Positions 43,895 to 50,916 of a stretch of 64,000 nt of DNA are shown piece by piece. A program made the position numbers and the translations under genes. Under the pieces are notes generated by a model. The model was not told the DNA's origin and searched no databases. It saw only the letters and a program-made list of their open reading frames with translations. Origin of the DNA: Desulfuromonadales bacterium (lineage in GTDB: Bacteria; Desulfobacterota; Desulfuromonadia; Geobacterales; Pseudopelobacteraceae). Within the stretch, counting starts at the first letter, position 1. Every line of letters starts with the position of its first letter. Location: positions 121,560 to 185,559 of the forward strand of contig JAENWA010000068.1 of assembly GCA_016650295.1 (NCBI GenBank). The letters run 5' to 3'.

Positions 43895-43951
43895 TGGTGC
43901 CCGAAGCCGGAATCGAACCGGCACAGCCTCGCGGCCGAGGGATTTTAAGTC
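43895..43951 (-). tRNA. 3' fragment of tRNA-Leu(UAA), attachment site
   Basis: The minus strand reads from the anticodon loop (ACTTAAAATC, anticodon TAA) through the variable arm, the T-loop GGTTCGATTCC and CGGGCACCA, 57 nt in all. The acceptor 5' strand, D-arm and 5' half of the anticodon stem are absent: upstream bases do not pair. The break at the anticodon loop is typical for integrase crossover in tRNA genes. I read it as the attachment-site repeat left by an element to the right. Not a functional tRNA. Confidence 0.85.
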
Positions 43952-44056
43952 TTTTAAATACATATAGTGACAAATCACCACAACTAACAACAACAATCAT
44001 ATCAATTAGTTAAGTGCTGAGGCTTATTGTGGTCAGTTGCTCTTATTTGTGCTAGC

Positions 44057-44077
44057 TGCACCAATATTGCACCAATT
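44057..44077. repeat. Two copies of TGCACCAAT near the attachment site
   Basis: TGCACCAAT at 44057-44065 and TGCACCAATT at 44068-44077, period 11 bases. The same word occurs in both orientations beside the second integrase at 63707-63850, so these are likely arm-type sites of one element. Confidence 0.55.
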
Positions 44078-44119
44078 GTTATCTGCTATAGAGAGGAACG
44101 CGCACCGTTTCAGAATTAA

Positions 44120-44449
44120 TCAAGACGTCGCAACACTTAAATGTGCCTGTTGCCGTGAACGCGGTTTTGGCTTGATAACAATCTGGACATCGCGCCCCAA
44201 AGCATTCAGGAAGTGAAACAGCCGTTCCATGGAAAAGCCTGACAGCCTGCCACGTATGAGCGCGGATACCTTCGGTTGGTCTATTCCCAGGAGTTCAGCC
44301 GCTTGTGCTTGTGTCAGATGACGCTTTTTTATGATTTCATGGATCTGAATAGAAAGCGCGGCCTTTGCTAGTCGCTCCTCTGGGTTTGGCAACCCCATAT
44401 CAGCAAACACGTTTTCGCTACCGTGATATACTTCAATTTCTTCTTTCAT
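44120..44449 (-). CDS. higA: HigA-type antitoxin (XRE family)
   Basis: 109 residues with a helix-turn-helix in IIKKRHLTQAQAAELLGIDQPKVSALIRGRL at about 39-69, followed by FSMERLFHFLNALGRDVQIVIKPK. This is the larger HigA form paired with Gp49-like toxins. It lies 6 bases after the toxin gene, in the usual toxin-first order of higBA. It neutralises the toxin and represses the operon. Confidence 0.92.
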   Translation of the reverse strand: MKEEIEVYHGSENVFADMGLPNPEERLAKAALSIQIHEIIKKRHLTQAQAAELLGIDQPKVSALIRGRLSGFSMERLFHFLNALGRDVQIVIKPKPRSRQQAHLSVATS

Positions 44450-44455
44450 GTTCTA

Positions 44456-44824
44456 TTACCTCCCTTTGCTTCGGTGTAACTCTTCCGCCATACTCAATCG
44501 CGCCTTTACCTTGCGAATTTCTTCTTGCGGCGTAGCGATACCTTTTTTTGACTTCTTTTGGAAGACGTGCAGAACATAAACCACGTCAGCAAATCTAACA
44601 GTATAGACGGCCCGATATGTATCACCGTCATTATCTTCAACTACCTCTAGGACACCAGCACCACCGAAGCCTTTTAGCGGCTTTGCTGCGACATGTTTGC
44701 CGCCCAGTTGTGCAATGAATAGCGCTTTACCAAAAACATCCTGTACATCTTCAGGCATGGCCTTAATGTCTTTAAGGCTGTTGCCAATCCATTCAACCGG
44801 CTTTATTTTCGGCTTAACGTGCAT
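44456..44824 (-). CDS. higB: HigB/Gp49-like mRNA-interferase toxin
   Basis: 122 residues: PVEWIGNSLKDIKAMPEDVQDVFGKALFIAQLGG, then AKPLKGFGGAGVLEVVED, YRAVYTVRFADVVYVLHVFQKKSKKGIATP. This is the phage-derived Gp49/HigB layout of the RelE superfamily, which cuts mRNA on the ribosome. Overlapping control with higA downstream. Such modules stabilise integrated elements. Confidence 0.92.
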   Translation of the reverse strand: MHVKPKIKPVEWIGNSLKDIKAMPEDVQDVFGKALFIAQLGGKHVAAKPLKGFGGAGVLEVVEDNDGDTYRAVYTVRFADVVYVLHVFQKKSKKGIATPQEEIRKVKARLSMAEELHRSKGR

Positions 44825-44942
44825 ATTTGTATCATGCCAGATTTGGCATAATTAGCAAACAAAATAATCCGGCAATTTCTTCATGATTTTTATTGTTCAT
44901 TAGAAAGCCTCCCTGTATACCTCTGACAACAAGACAATCAGG

Positions 44943-45209
44943 ATGGAGTCAGAAAAGATGATTAAAAACCTTGCCAGTGATCTCGCTGCCGAAATGGGGA
45001 TGCAGCTGTCAGACATAAAAATTGTTGAAGGAGCAACCGTGGGGTGTCTCGATGTGCATCTGCTCCATCTGTGTTCTGATAATCAATTGGTCAATGTGTT
45101 AATTCACCAGTCAGATATGGACCGCTTACAAGCCGGTTCCATCACTGACAACCTGAATATAAAAATCCAGTCGGCACTTTCGCGTCTGCAATTGTTACTT
45201 GAACCATAA
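44943..45209 (+). CDS. Small uncharacterised protein
   Basis: 88 residues, mostly two strands and two helices (GCLDVHLLHLCSDNQLVNVLIHQSDMDRLQ). No signal, no membrane segment. It begins about 120 bases from the toxin start, divergently, with GGA before the ATG. I do not recognise it. Confidence 0.5.
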   Translation: MESEKMIKNLASDLAAEMGMQLSDIKIVEGATVGCLDVHLLHLCSDNQLVNVLIHQSDMDRLQAGSITDNLNIKIQSALSRLQLLLEP

Positions 45210-45235
45210 GCCTTTCTGAAAAAGAGGCCCAAACA

Positions 45236-45260
45236 TATAATATAATATAATATAATATTA
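45236..45260. repeat. TATAA pentanucleotide microsatellite
   Basis: Four copies of TATAA, then one variant (TATTA). It lies between convergent genes, so effects on expression are unlikely. Confidence 0.7.
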
Positions 45261-45373
45261 TAAGATGTTTTGCGGCCTGCTCTCAATGCGGTTGTTATTT
45301 TTTTGAACAGTACAACAGAGGGTATAGTGCCTGCCTTGCGTAATCTAACCAATCTAATCCCTCGGTTATAGGG

Positions 45374-46138
45374 TTAAATAGTTGCCTGTTTATTAAGATG
45401 AAGCTTTCTTCTGAAATCTTTTAAAGCCTGGTCTGCTTCTTTACTTGGATATGGTACTATCGCATCGAATTTTGCTAATCTGACCATCCAATTCATAGCG
45501 AAGTCTTTTAACGGGTCTGTTTCTTCATCAGAATAATAAACAGCCAAAAGGGGAACCCTTAATGCGTGCATGAATCCAGTTTCCCAACTGCTATCTTGGC
45601 CCATTCTATTTAACACAACTATTCCACCGTCACATCTACGCATAACAGCCTCGCACCACCTTCCACCAAGAGTTGCTAGTTCGCCTCCCCTTGTTTCTGG
45701 ATTTTCGGCTAAAAGGCCACCAATAACATTTCTATTCGGATTACCAACTGAAAGATGTTGGGGTAACATTGGCATTAAACCGACACTATGAACGGCTTCC
45801 TTTAATTCAACGTTCATTTTACGGACATAAGGTTTATATGTAGACGCAATATAAATTTCAGGCATATATGGTAGAAACCTTGCACCAGGACAATCTGTTG
45901 CAAATTGGCATGAAGGGCATTCAGAAGGTGCTGCTGCAAGGTGGTCAAAGCAATTTGACCCATCTCCGCAATCTTTTGTCATTGTTGTTGAACAAATAAA
46001 AGGCGGATGTGTTGAGTTGTCTATATCAATTGTTATACCACATTTAGCAGATGAGACCGTTGTGACATTATTAACGCTAGTAACTTCAAACCCTTGTAAT
46101 AGCATTGATTTGTTTTGATCACCTAATAATGAAAACAT
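45374..46138 (-). CDS. Nucleoside-2-deoxyribosyltransferase-like protein with Cys-rich N-terminus
   Basis: 254 residues. The N-terminal 85 residues contain seven spaced cysteines (CSTTMTKDC, NCFD, CPSC, DCPG), probably a metal-binding module. The C-terminal 170 residues are NDT-like: IYIASTYKPYVRK near 95-107, RRCDGGIVVLNRMGQDSSWETGFMHALRVPLLAVYY near 170-205. NDT-like folds serve as enzymes on, or sensors for, nucleotide signals in conflict systems. It follows the isopentenyltransferase-like gene by 144 bases on the same strand. Confidence 0.75.
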   Translation of the reverse strand: MFSLLGDQNKSMLLQGFEVTSVNNVTTVSSAKCGITIDIDNSTHPPFICSTTMTKDCGDGSNCFDHLAAAPSECPSCQFATDCPGARFLPYMPEIYIASTYKPYVRKMNVELKEAVHSVGLMPMLPQHLSVGNPNRNVIGGLLAENPETRGGELATLGGRWCEAVMRRCDGGIVVLNRMGQDSSWETGFMHALRVPLLAVYYSDEETDPLKDFAMNWMVRLAKFDAIVPYPSKEADQALKDFRRKLHLNKQATI

Positions 46139-46282
46139 GGTTTTGCCTCCTTGTAAGTTGTATTTTAATTACCGTGCAACTTCCTATGGTTGTAACAGCG
46201 AAGCTATTCCTAACTCAATAAAAGTCAACAAGTGGTGGTTTTGATTTAAACAAGTTTTTGTACACTTAATGAAAAGAGTTAG

Positions 46283-47035
46283 CTATTGTTTTTTCGGTAT
46301 ATAATCATACATGTTAACTAGACAATCGTGGATTTGTGATGCAGTTTCATCTGAATTCCCAGGTACATGCTCGAACCACATAACTCCAGGTATAGTCTTG
46401 AATTTAGCTTCTTCTTCTTCAGCTATACGTATGAACTTGTTTGTTGCAATTTCAATTGCATTTTCTAAGCTTATTTCTTTTTGGATATACCTTAGCAATG
46501 TATTTGCTAACATACTTTTATTTAAGACATAAGAGTTTATCCAATTATTGTTTACTGCATATTCTACCTCCTGAATTGCACCATTATTTATAAGTTCCTC
46601 TACTTTATTTTTATAAAAAGAATTAAAATCTAATGCAGGTGGAAGTGTTATGCCTATTAACGGCGTAAAATTAACATCAGAATTTTTATGCATATTTTGG
46701 ATTAATGCTGAAATATAACCGAACGAACAGCCTTCAGCAATTGGAAGAACTCCATTCTCATTAACTTTTCGGACAACATCACAAACTAAATCGGAAAAAT
46801 GAATTCTATCCATAAGCGGTTCAAGTGGATGCCGAAAACCAACCAGATGAACGTTCATTCCATGGTAATCATTTTTAGGCCGACAAACGCTTGTTTCGAA
46901 ATAAGAATAACTGTAAAACTTGTCACAAGCTATCAACTCAAGCTGCAATGATTTGGCTAATATTTTTATCAAATTTGTCTTTCCGGATCCGGTTCTTCCT
47001 AATATTACAGGACAGATATTGCTTTTTGTATCCAT
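46283..47035 (-). CDS. IPT/MiaA-like P-loop protein
   Basis: 250 residues. Walker A GRTGSGKTNLIKILA at about 13-27 is followed by LELIACDKFYSY, the layout of the isopentenyltransferase family (MiaA: GPTxxGKTxLxxxLA...xxISxDSxQxY). It keeps the Asp used for catalysis but lacks the full MiaA tRNA-binding insertion and is shorter than MiaA (around 300). It could be a cytokinin-type adenylate prenyltransferase or a related kinase-like P-loop enzyme. It starts 16 bases after the DUF5131 gene. Confidence 0.65.
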   Translation of the reverse strand: MDTKSNICPVILGRTGSGKTNLIKILAKSLQLELIACDKFYSYSYFETSVCRPKNDYHGMNVHLVGFRHPLEPLMDRIHFSDLVCDVVRKVNENGVLPIAEGCSFGYISALIQNMHKNSDVNFTPLIGITLPPALDFNSFYKNKVEELINNGAIQEVEYAVNNNWINSYVLNKSMLANTLLRYIQKEISLENAIEIATNKFIRIAEEEEAKFKTIPGVMWFEHVPGNSDETASQIHDCLVNMYDYIPKKQ

Positions 47036-47050
47036 AACACCTCCTCGCTT

Positions 47051-47761
47051 TTAGTTGAACTTTGGAATTTCGTTCCAATATTTACCGTCTAGGATTCGGC
47101 CTACTTTCTTTTTTCCGTTTCCACTCCATTGTTTAAAGAAGAAAGGTACATTGTTTAAGATGCAAATATCTCTAATATTTCTTATCCAACTTTCCTCCAT
47201 TAATCGTGAATTATGGCCTGATTCTCCCCCTGCGATTATCCAATCAATTCCATTTGTCTCGAATACGTCGATATCACTCAACAACGGTTCAAAAGTAATG
47301 AATTTATGATATGCCCTTGACTGTTTTAAAATTTCTGCTCTTTGAATAAATTTATTATGCTCAATAGTAACACCTATCCAAATATTTCTAGACCAAGGTA
47401 ATAAGCTATCTAGTTCTATAATCCTCTCTATTCTTTTTGTTAAAAGCAAATAGGTGTGCGAAGTGTTGTTCATTGTATGAAATATAGATAATAAAAAATC
47501 CAATGGTACTTTTTCGTGAAAAATATCGCTCATTGAATTAACTAATATGACCCTGTGTTTTTTCCAAGAATATGGTTTATTTAATTCATATTCATGTAAT
47601 GTCAACTTAAAGTTATTTGCGTATTTAGGTTGATTCATCATGAATAATCTTTTAGACATTTTTTTTGCATAACAATTTAAGCAGCCAAGACTTATTTCAT
47701 CACATCCAGTTATCGGATTCCATGTAACATCAACACATTCAATAGTGGTTGCTATACTCAT
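47051..47761 (-). CDS. DUF5131 / phage Gp37-Gp68-like cysteine-motif protein
   Basis: 236 residues from the ATG at 47761 (AGGAAA before it; an upstream in-frame ATG at 47893 adds 44 unlikely residues). VTWNPITGCDEISLGCLNCYAKKM is the family signature, with three cysteines like those of radical SAM proteins. Blocks VILVNSMSDIFHE, TYLLLTKRIER, NIWIGVTIEHN, FEPLLSDI and WIIAGGESGHNSR match the family order. Partner proteins called TcmP usually accompany this family, but no such gene is here. Enzymatic role unknown. Confidence 0.88.
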   Translation of the reverse strand: MSIATTIECVDVTWNPITGCDEISLGCLNCYAKKMSKRLFMMNQPKYANNFKLTLHEYELNKPYSWKKHRVILVNSMSDIFHEKVPLDFLLSIFHTMNNTSHTYLLLTKRIERIIELDSLLPWSRNIWIGVTIEHNKFIQRAEILKQSRAYHKFITFEPLLSDIDVFETNGIDWIIAGGESGHNSRLMEESWIRNIRDICILNNVPFFFKQWSGNGKKKVGRILDGKYWNEIPKFN

Positions 47762-47954
47762 TTTAAATTTCCTCAATTTATTCCATAGACAGAGTTGTGA
47801 AGGGGGGGGAGACCTTATGCACTTTATGTCTCTACTGTACTTATTTTGAGTATGAATTGCCTTTAAAAAGAGTGGGCTCTGCTCGGCTACCACTCAGGCA
47901 TTTCTGAGCTTTTGTTGATTTCCCTGGTTGTAAATCGATTTTTATCTTGTTTTT

Positions 47955-48932
47955 TTAGAGGGTTGAGCTTGTCAGGTCATCATCGTCCCAGAGGTCTTCA
48001 AAGTACGAAGTATAGTAAAAATAGCCCCGACTTCCTTCTTCAAACTCATATGTAACAGTTTGCTGGCTACCTACACCATATAGATATGGGCCAATGAAAA
48101 GCCAGTTCTCTTGATGCCAATAGAAGTCAAGAGGTAGAGCATCGTAAAATTTGAGTGACACGTTCCCAGGAGTTGGGCTTAACGGCTGGAGTCTTTTGAT
48201 CCATTTAGCAAGGTCAATAATCCTTTTCTTCATCTCTCCTGGCACAGCCTTTTCATCCTGTTCACGTTGTGCTAAGAGCTTCGATTCTGGGTGTGGTGCA
48301 AGAATCCGCATTTTGAGGCCATTCTTAACTTTTTGACGAACATCATGGCCCTTTGAGTCTCGAAACGACTTCAGGCCAAATGCACAGATATCTAATTGGC
48401 TATGCAACTTACTAAAAAGGGAGTCTGCACGGATATTCATTTCTTGACGTGTGCTGTAAATCTTTCTTAATCCCCAGTTATCATCTTGGTTTCCGCTTTT
48501 GTGGAACTCTTCTAGTGCTTTATGTAGAAAGGCGTGAGGCTGACTGGAAATAACTGTTTGTATTGTGCTTGTAATATTTTTTTCCAACTGAGATACCCAG
48601 TTGGCTCGCTTTGTATCATAGATAATCGCCCTGACGTGTCTATAATCAAACGGAATGTCTTCTGTGGTTTGAGATAAAATCACAACTGGTTTTCCTAAAG
48701 CATGCGCCATCCCGAGTTCATAATTTACGTTAGGATTTCGAGAAGTTACCTCGGCAATAATTACATCTGCCTCAATAATACCGCGTACAACATCATCCAT
48801 TATGGGGTGAACACCGTATATTTCATCTGCTCGAACTATTTCAAGGCCAACAGATCGGACAGCAGGTGAAATAATTTCTTTATAATACTCATCAAATGGC
48901 ATTCCGAAAGGTGAAATTACAAAGCACTTCAT
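47955..48932 (-). CDS. NDT/TIR-like sensor fused to a PLD-like C-terminal domain
   Basis: 325 residues. Residues 1-130 are a nucleoside-2-deoxyribosyltransferase-like domain: CFVISPFG, VRADEIYGVHPIMDDVVRGIIEADVIIAEVTSRNPNVNYELGMAHALGKPVVIL. The NVNYELG and ADVIIAE parts are typical. Residues 160-315 with LDICAFGLKSFRD, MRILAPHPESKLL and FYWHQENWLFIGP resemble a phospholipase-D-like or NAD-related effector half without a full HKD. Such fusions are common in bacterial immune proteins. Separate unit from the DUF5131 gene by about 200 bases. Confidence 0.75.
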   Translation of the reverse strand: MKCFVISPFGMPFDEYYKEIISPAVRSVGLEIVRADEIYGVHPIMDDVVRGIIEADVIIAEVTSRNPNVNYELGMAHALGKPVVILSQTTEDIPFDYRHVRAIIYDTKRANWVSQLEKNITSTIQTVISSQPHAFLHKALEEFHKSGNQDDNWGLRKIYSTRQEMNIRADSLFSKLHSQLDICAFGLKSFRDSKGHDVRQKVKNGLKMRILAPHPESKLLAQREQDEKAVPGEMKKRIIDLAKWIKRLQPLSPTPGNVSLKFYDALPLDFYWHQENWLFIGPYLYGVGSQQTVTYEFEEGSRGYFYYTSYFEDLWDDDDLTSSTL

Positions 48933-49001
48933 GATGAATCCTTTTTTATGTGATCGTTTTTCTTGGGTATTTTAAGAATGACAAGGCTAAGACATAGTCA
49001 T

Positions 49002-49961
49002 TCAATTCATACGATTAGCCTCTACTCCAACACGATATATTTCCTGTGAAAAAGGAAGCTCACGCATAGATTTCTTCTCTACATCTATTTCAATAAACTT
49101 TCCTTCAAAATCGGGATAACGAGCAGGATTGCGCGAGAGCAGCACATGGCCTTCAAACAGCATAAATACTCTCACATAACATGAGATGAAGTCGCTTTGT
49201 GACATGCTGAAAGCAATATGACAGGCTTTATTATTACTCAAAAAGGGGAACTCTGATTCTTCCGCAATTAATCTGATATCGCCAGTCAAACCAAGCCTCC
49301 GGGCTTCTTCATTAAGGGCAGCATCGCTGAAAATAGCTTCTCGTAGACAAGCGGCAACGGGATCATCATAGTATTTATCGCCAAGCCAATAGCATCCGAG
49401 CTCATAACCAATTTTTAAAATGGCTTTGCGATATTTGTCTAGATCAACTTTCATTGAACTCTTGATCGTCGGCTGAAATTCTTCGCTAGGAATTTTTAGA
49501 ACCTCTTCTATTTGTTCATCTGAAATGGGGAAATTATTTCTTTTTGCCAATTTTCTCATAATAGATGGAATTTCTTTCCGATCAGACTCGTCAATGTTGA
49601 AGGATATCTCAACCGACTCTTCTTGTTTACTTGCAGTAATTTGCGGAACTAAGTAGGTTCTTTTTGGCTTTCCATCGTCAGTGAATTCATATCTGACTTG
49701 TTGTGATGGATCATTTGAAAGCACACCCTTTTCCAAAGGGTTAGGCACTTTACCCGATTTACCTTTTAGACCGTAGATCAATCTCATAAACGATACAAGC
49801 CCATGATTTACAAGGTGAGTATCTACACTATGTCCCAATTTATCGTTGCAGGGTTTACACACCCTGTCCTTTAAAATAAGCAGGCCTCCTATTGCATCAG
49901 GAAAAACATGTTCGTCCGCGTACTCGGTCATATCTTCATTTTTGCCGCAAAAAATACACAT
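49002..49961 (-). CDS. HNH endonuclease
   Basis: 319 residues. The N-terminus MCIFCGK...DEHVFPDAIGG...CKPCNDKLGHSVD has the two zinc-binding CxxC knuckles and the EHVFP...N/D-x2-H order of an HNH/EVE-type nuclease. The long C-terminal part (about 70-319) is helical with no match. It probably cuts DNA, perhaps as a defence or mobility enzyme. It starts immediately after the attC-like site, with AGAGGA before ATG, like the first ORF of a gene cassette. Confidence 0.8.
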   Translation of the reverse strand: MCIFCGKNEDMTEYADEHVFPDAIGGLLILKDRVCKPCNDKLGHSVDTHLVNHGLVSFMRLIYGLKGKSGKVPNPLEKGVLSNDPSQQVRYEFTDDGKPKRTYLVPQITASKQEESVEISFNIDESDRKEIPSIMRKLAKRNNFPISDEQIEEVLKIPSEEFQPTIKSSMKVDLDKYRKAILKIGYELGCYWLGDKYYDDPVAACLREAIFSDAALNEEARRLGLTGDIRLIAEESEFPFLSNNKACHIAFSMSQSDFISCYVRVFMLFEGHVLLSRNPARYPDFEGKFIEIDVEKKSMRELPFSQEIYRVGVEANRMN

Positions 49962-49975
49962 ATATTTCCTCTTCA

Positions 49976-50045
49976 GGCCAACGGCTTGGGCGGTGACCCG
50001 CCGGGCGGCTTTATCGCCCGTCGATGTCCACCGGCCTTGTTAGTC
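49976..50045 (-). other. attC-like integron recombination site
   Basis: 70 bases, on the minus strand beginning GACTAACAAGGCCGGTGG and ending CACCGCCCAAGCCGTTGGCC. It has the attC plan: terminal CTAAC/GTTGG core elements, TAACAAGG and imperfect inner arms (GGCCGGTG/CACCGCCC), and a GGGCGAT...GCCGCCC central stem. It starts 2 bases after the stop of the 225-residue gene and precedes the HNH gene, exactly where cassettes are joined. The core heptamers deviate at one or two bases from RYYYAAC/GTTRRRY. No integron integrase or attI in the window. Confidence 0.55.
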
Positions 50046-50046
50046 A

Positions 50047-50724
50047 TCAAATCAGCTTGTTACGTATAATATATTCTTTTCCGGACTGCGTTGGAATGTA
50101 CAATCGGGTAGGTTGATGGTTATTTGCAAATTTTTCGTATCTAGTTGAGAGCAACTTCCTGTTTAAAAGTTCGTCCAGATAGTATTCGGCTTTAAGATCA
50201 TCTATGGACAATAGTCGTGAAACAGATTCTTGACTTATTCCATGGCTGTACTCTTTGAAAAGTTTAAGTATCTCATGTTCTGGGCCACTTAGAGTATTTT
50301 GTATGATTTGAATCTGGTTAATCTGGTTTTTTAAGAAAAGACCTTCAGCGCAATAGCGAACATTCTCTTTTTTGAGAATAGCATTTTCGGAAGCAAGGAT
50401 TCTGTTTTGATCGCGGAGCGATATTTCTTCTTTTTCAATAGCAGAAAGTTGTTCTTTGAGCGGCGCAAGGTGGGCTTCAGATTTGTAGTATTTCAAGACA
50501 AATAGGAGAACAATAAATGTCCCAAGAAACAAAAGGCTTAGTGGCATTGCTATTCGGAGTAACAATGTTTTTTCTGGGGTCAATTGTATGCTTATTTTCT
50601 GTAGAAACTCCGGAAACCAGATTGACAGTCCTGCTAGCGATATGGTTGATCCCGCTATCAAAGCGGTCAGCTTGGTTGGTAGCAAGAATTCTAGGGTATA
50701 GTCCAGCATTTTCTGAAGACTCAT
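50047..50724 (-). CDS. Membrane-anchored winged-helix-type protein
   Basis: 225 residues. Two transmembrane helices at about 17-35 (LTALIAGSTISLAGLSIWF) and 55-78 (LRIAMPLSLLFLGTFIVLLFVL), a coiled coil at about 85-125 (LSAIEKEEISLRDQNRIL), then a winged-helix-like end: LSGPEHEILKLFKEYSHGISQESVSRLLSIDD...LLNRKLL. Inner-membrane anchored with the DNA- or protein-binding end in the cytoplasm. The attC-like site follows its stop. ATG behind AAAGGAGA. Function unknown; cassettes of this kind are often accessory. Confidence 0.7.
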   Translation of the reverse strand: MSLQKMLDYTLEFLLPTKLTALIAGSTISLAGLSIWFPEFLQKISIQLTPEKTLLLRIAMPLSLLFLGTFIVLLFVLKYYKSEAHLAPLKEQLSAIEKEEISLRDQNRILASENAILKKENVRYCAEGLFLKNQINQIQIIQNTLSGPEHEILKLFKEYSHGISQESVSRLLSIDDLKAEYYLDELLNRKLLSTRYEKFANNHQPTRLYIPTQSGKEYIIRNKLI

Positions 50725-50807
50725 TTCGCCAGTCTCCTTTGAAAAAATAGTGAGGCGGGAAGTATAGCAGTTTTATGGTTCTTCGTATTTTCGATTTTGA
50801 CTAATTC

Positions 50808-50851
50808 GTTGATCACCGGTTCACGCGCGCGTGCGTGAACCGGTGATCAAC
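50808..50851. repeat. Perfect 19-bp inverted repeat with 6-base loop
   Basis: GTTGATCACCGGTTCACGC and its exact complement are separated by GCGCGT. It lies 84 bases upstream of the membrane winged-helix gene, between two minus-strand genes. There is no T-run on either strand, so an operator or a processed hairpin is as likely as a terminator. Confidence 0.75.
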
Positions 50852-50916
50852 CCAAATGGAACATTTAGACTGTGAACATGATAATAATTCAATTCAACAT
50901 CACAATGCATTTTATT

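Noticed and set aside
43895..43951. Complete tRNA-Leu gene
   Set aside because: Only the 3' part from the anticodon loop is present; the sequence that should form the 5' half does not pair with it.
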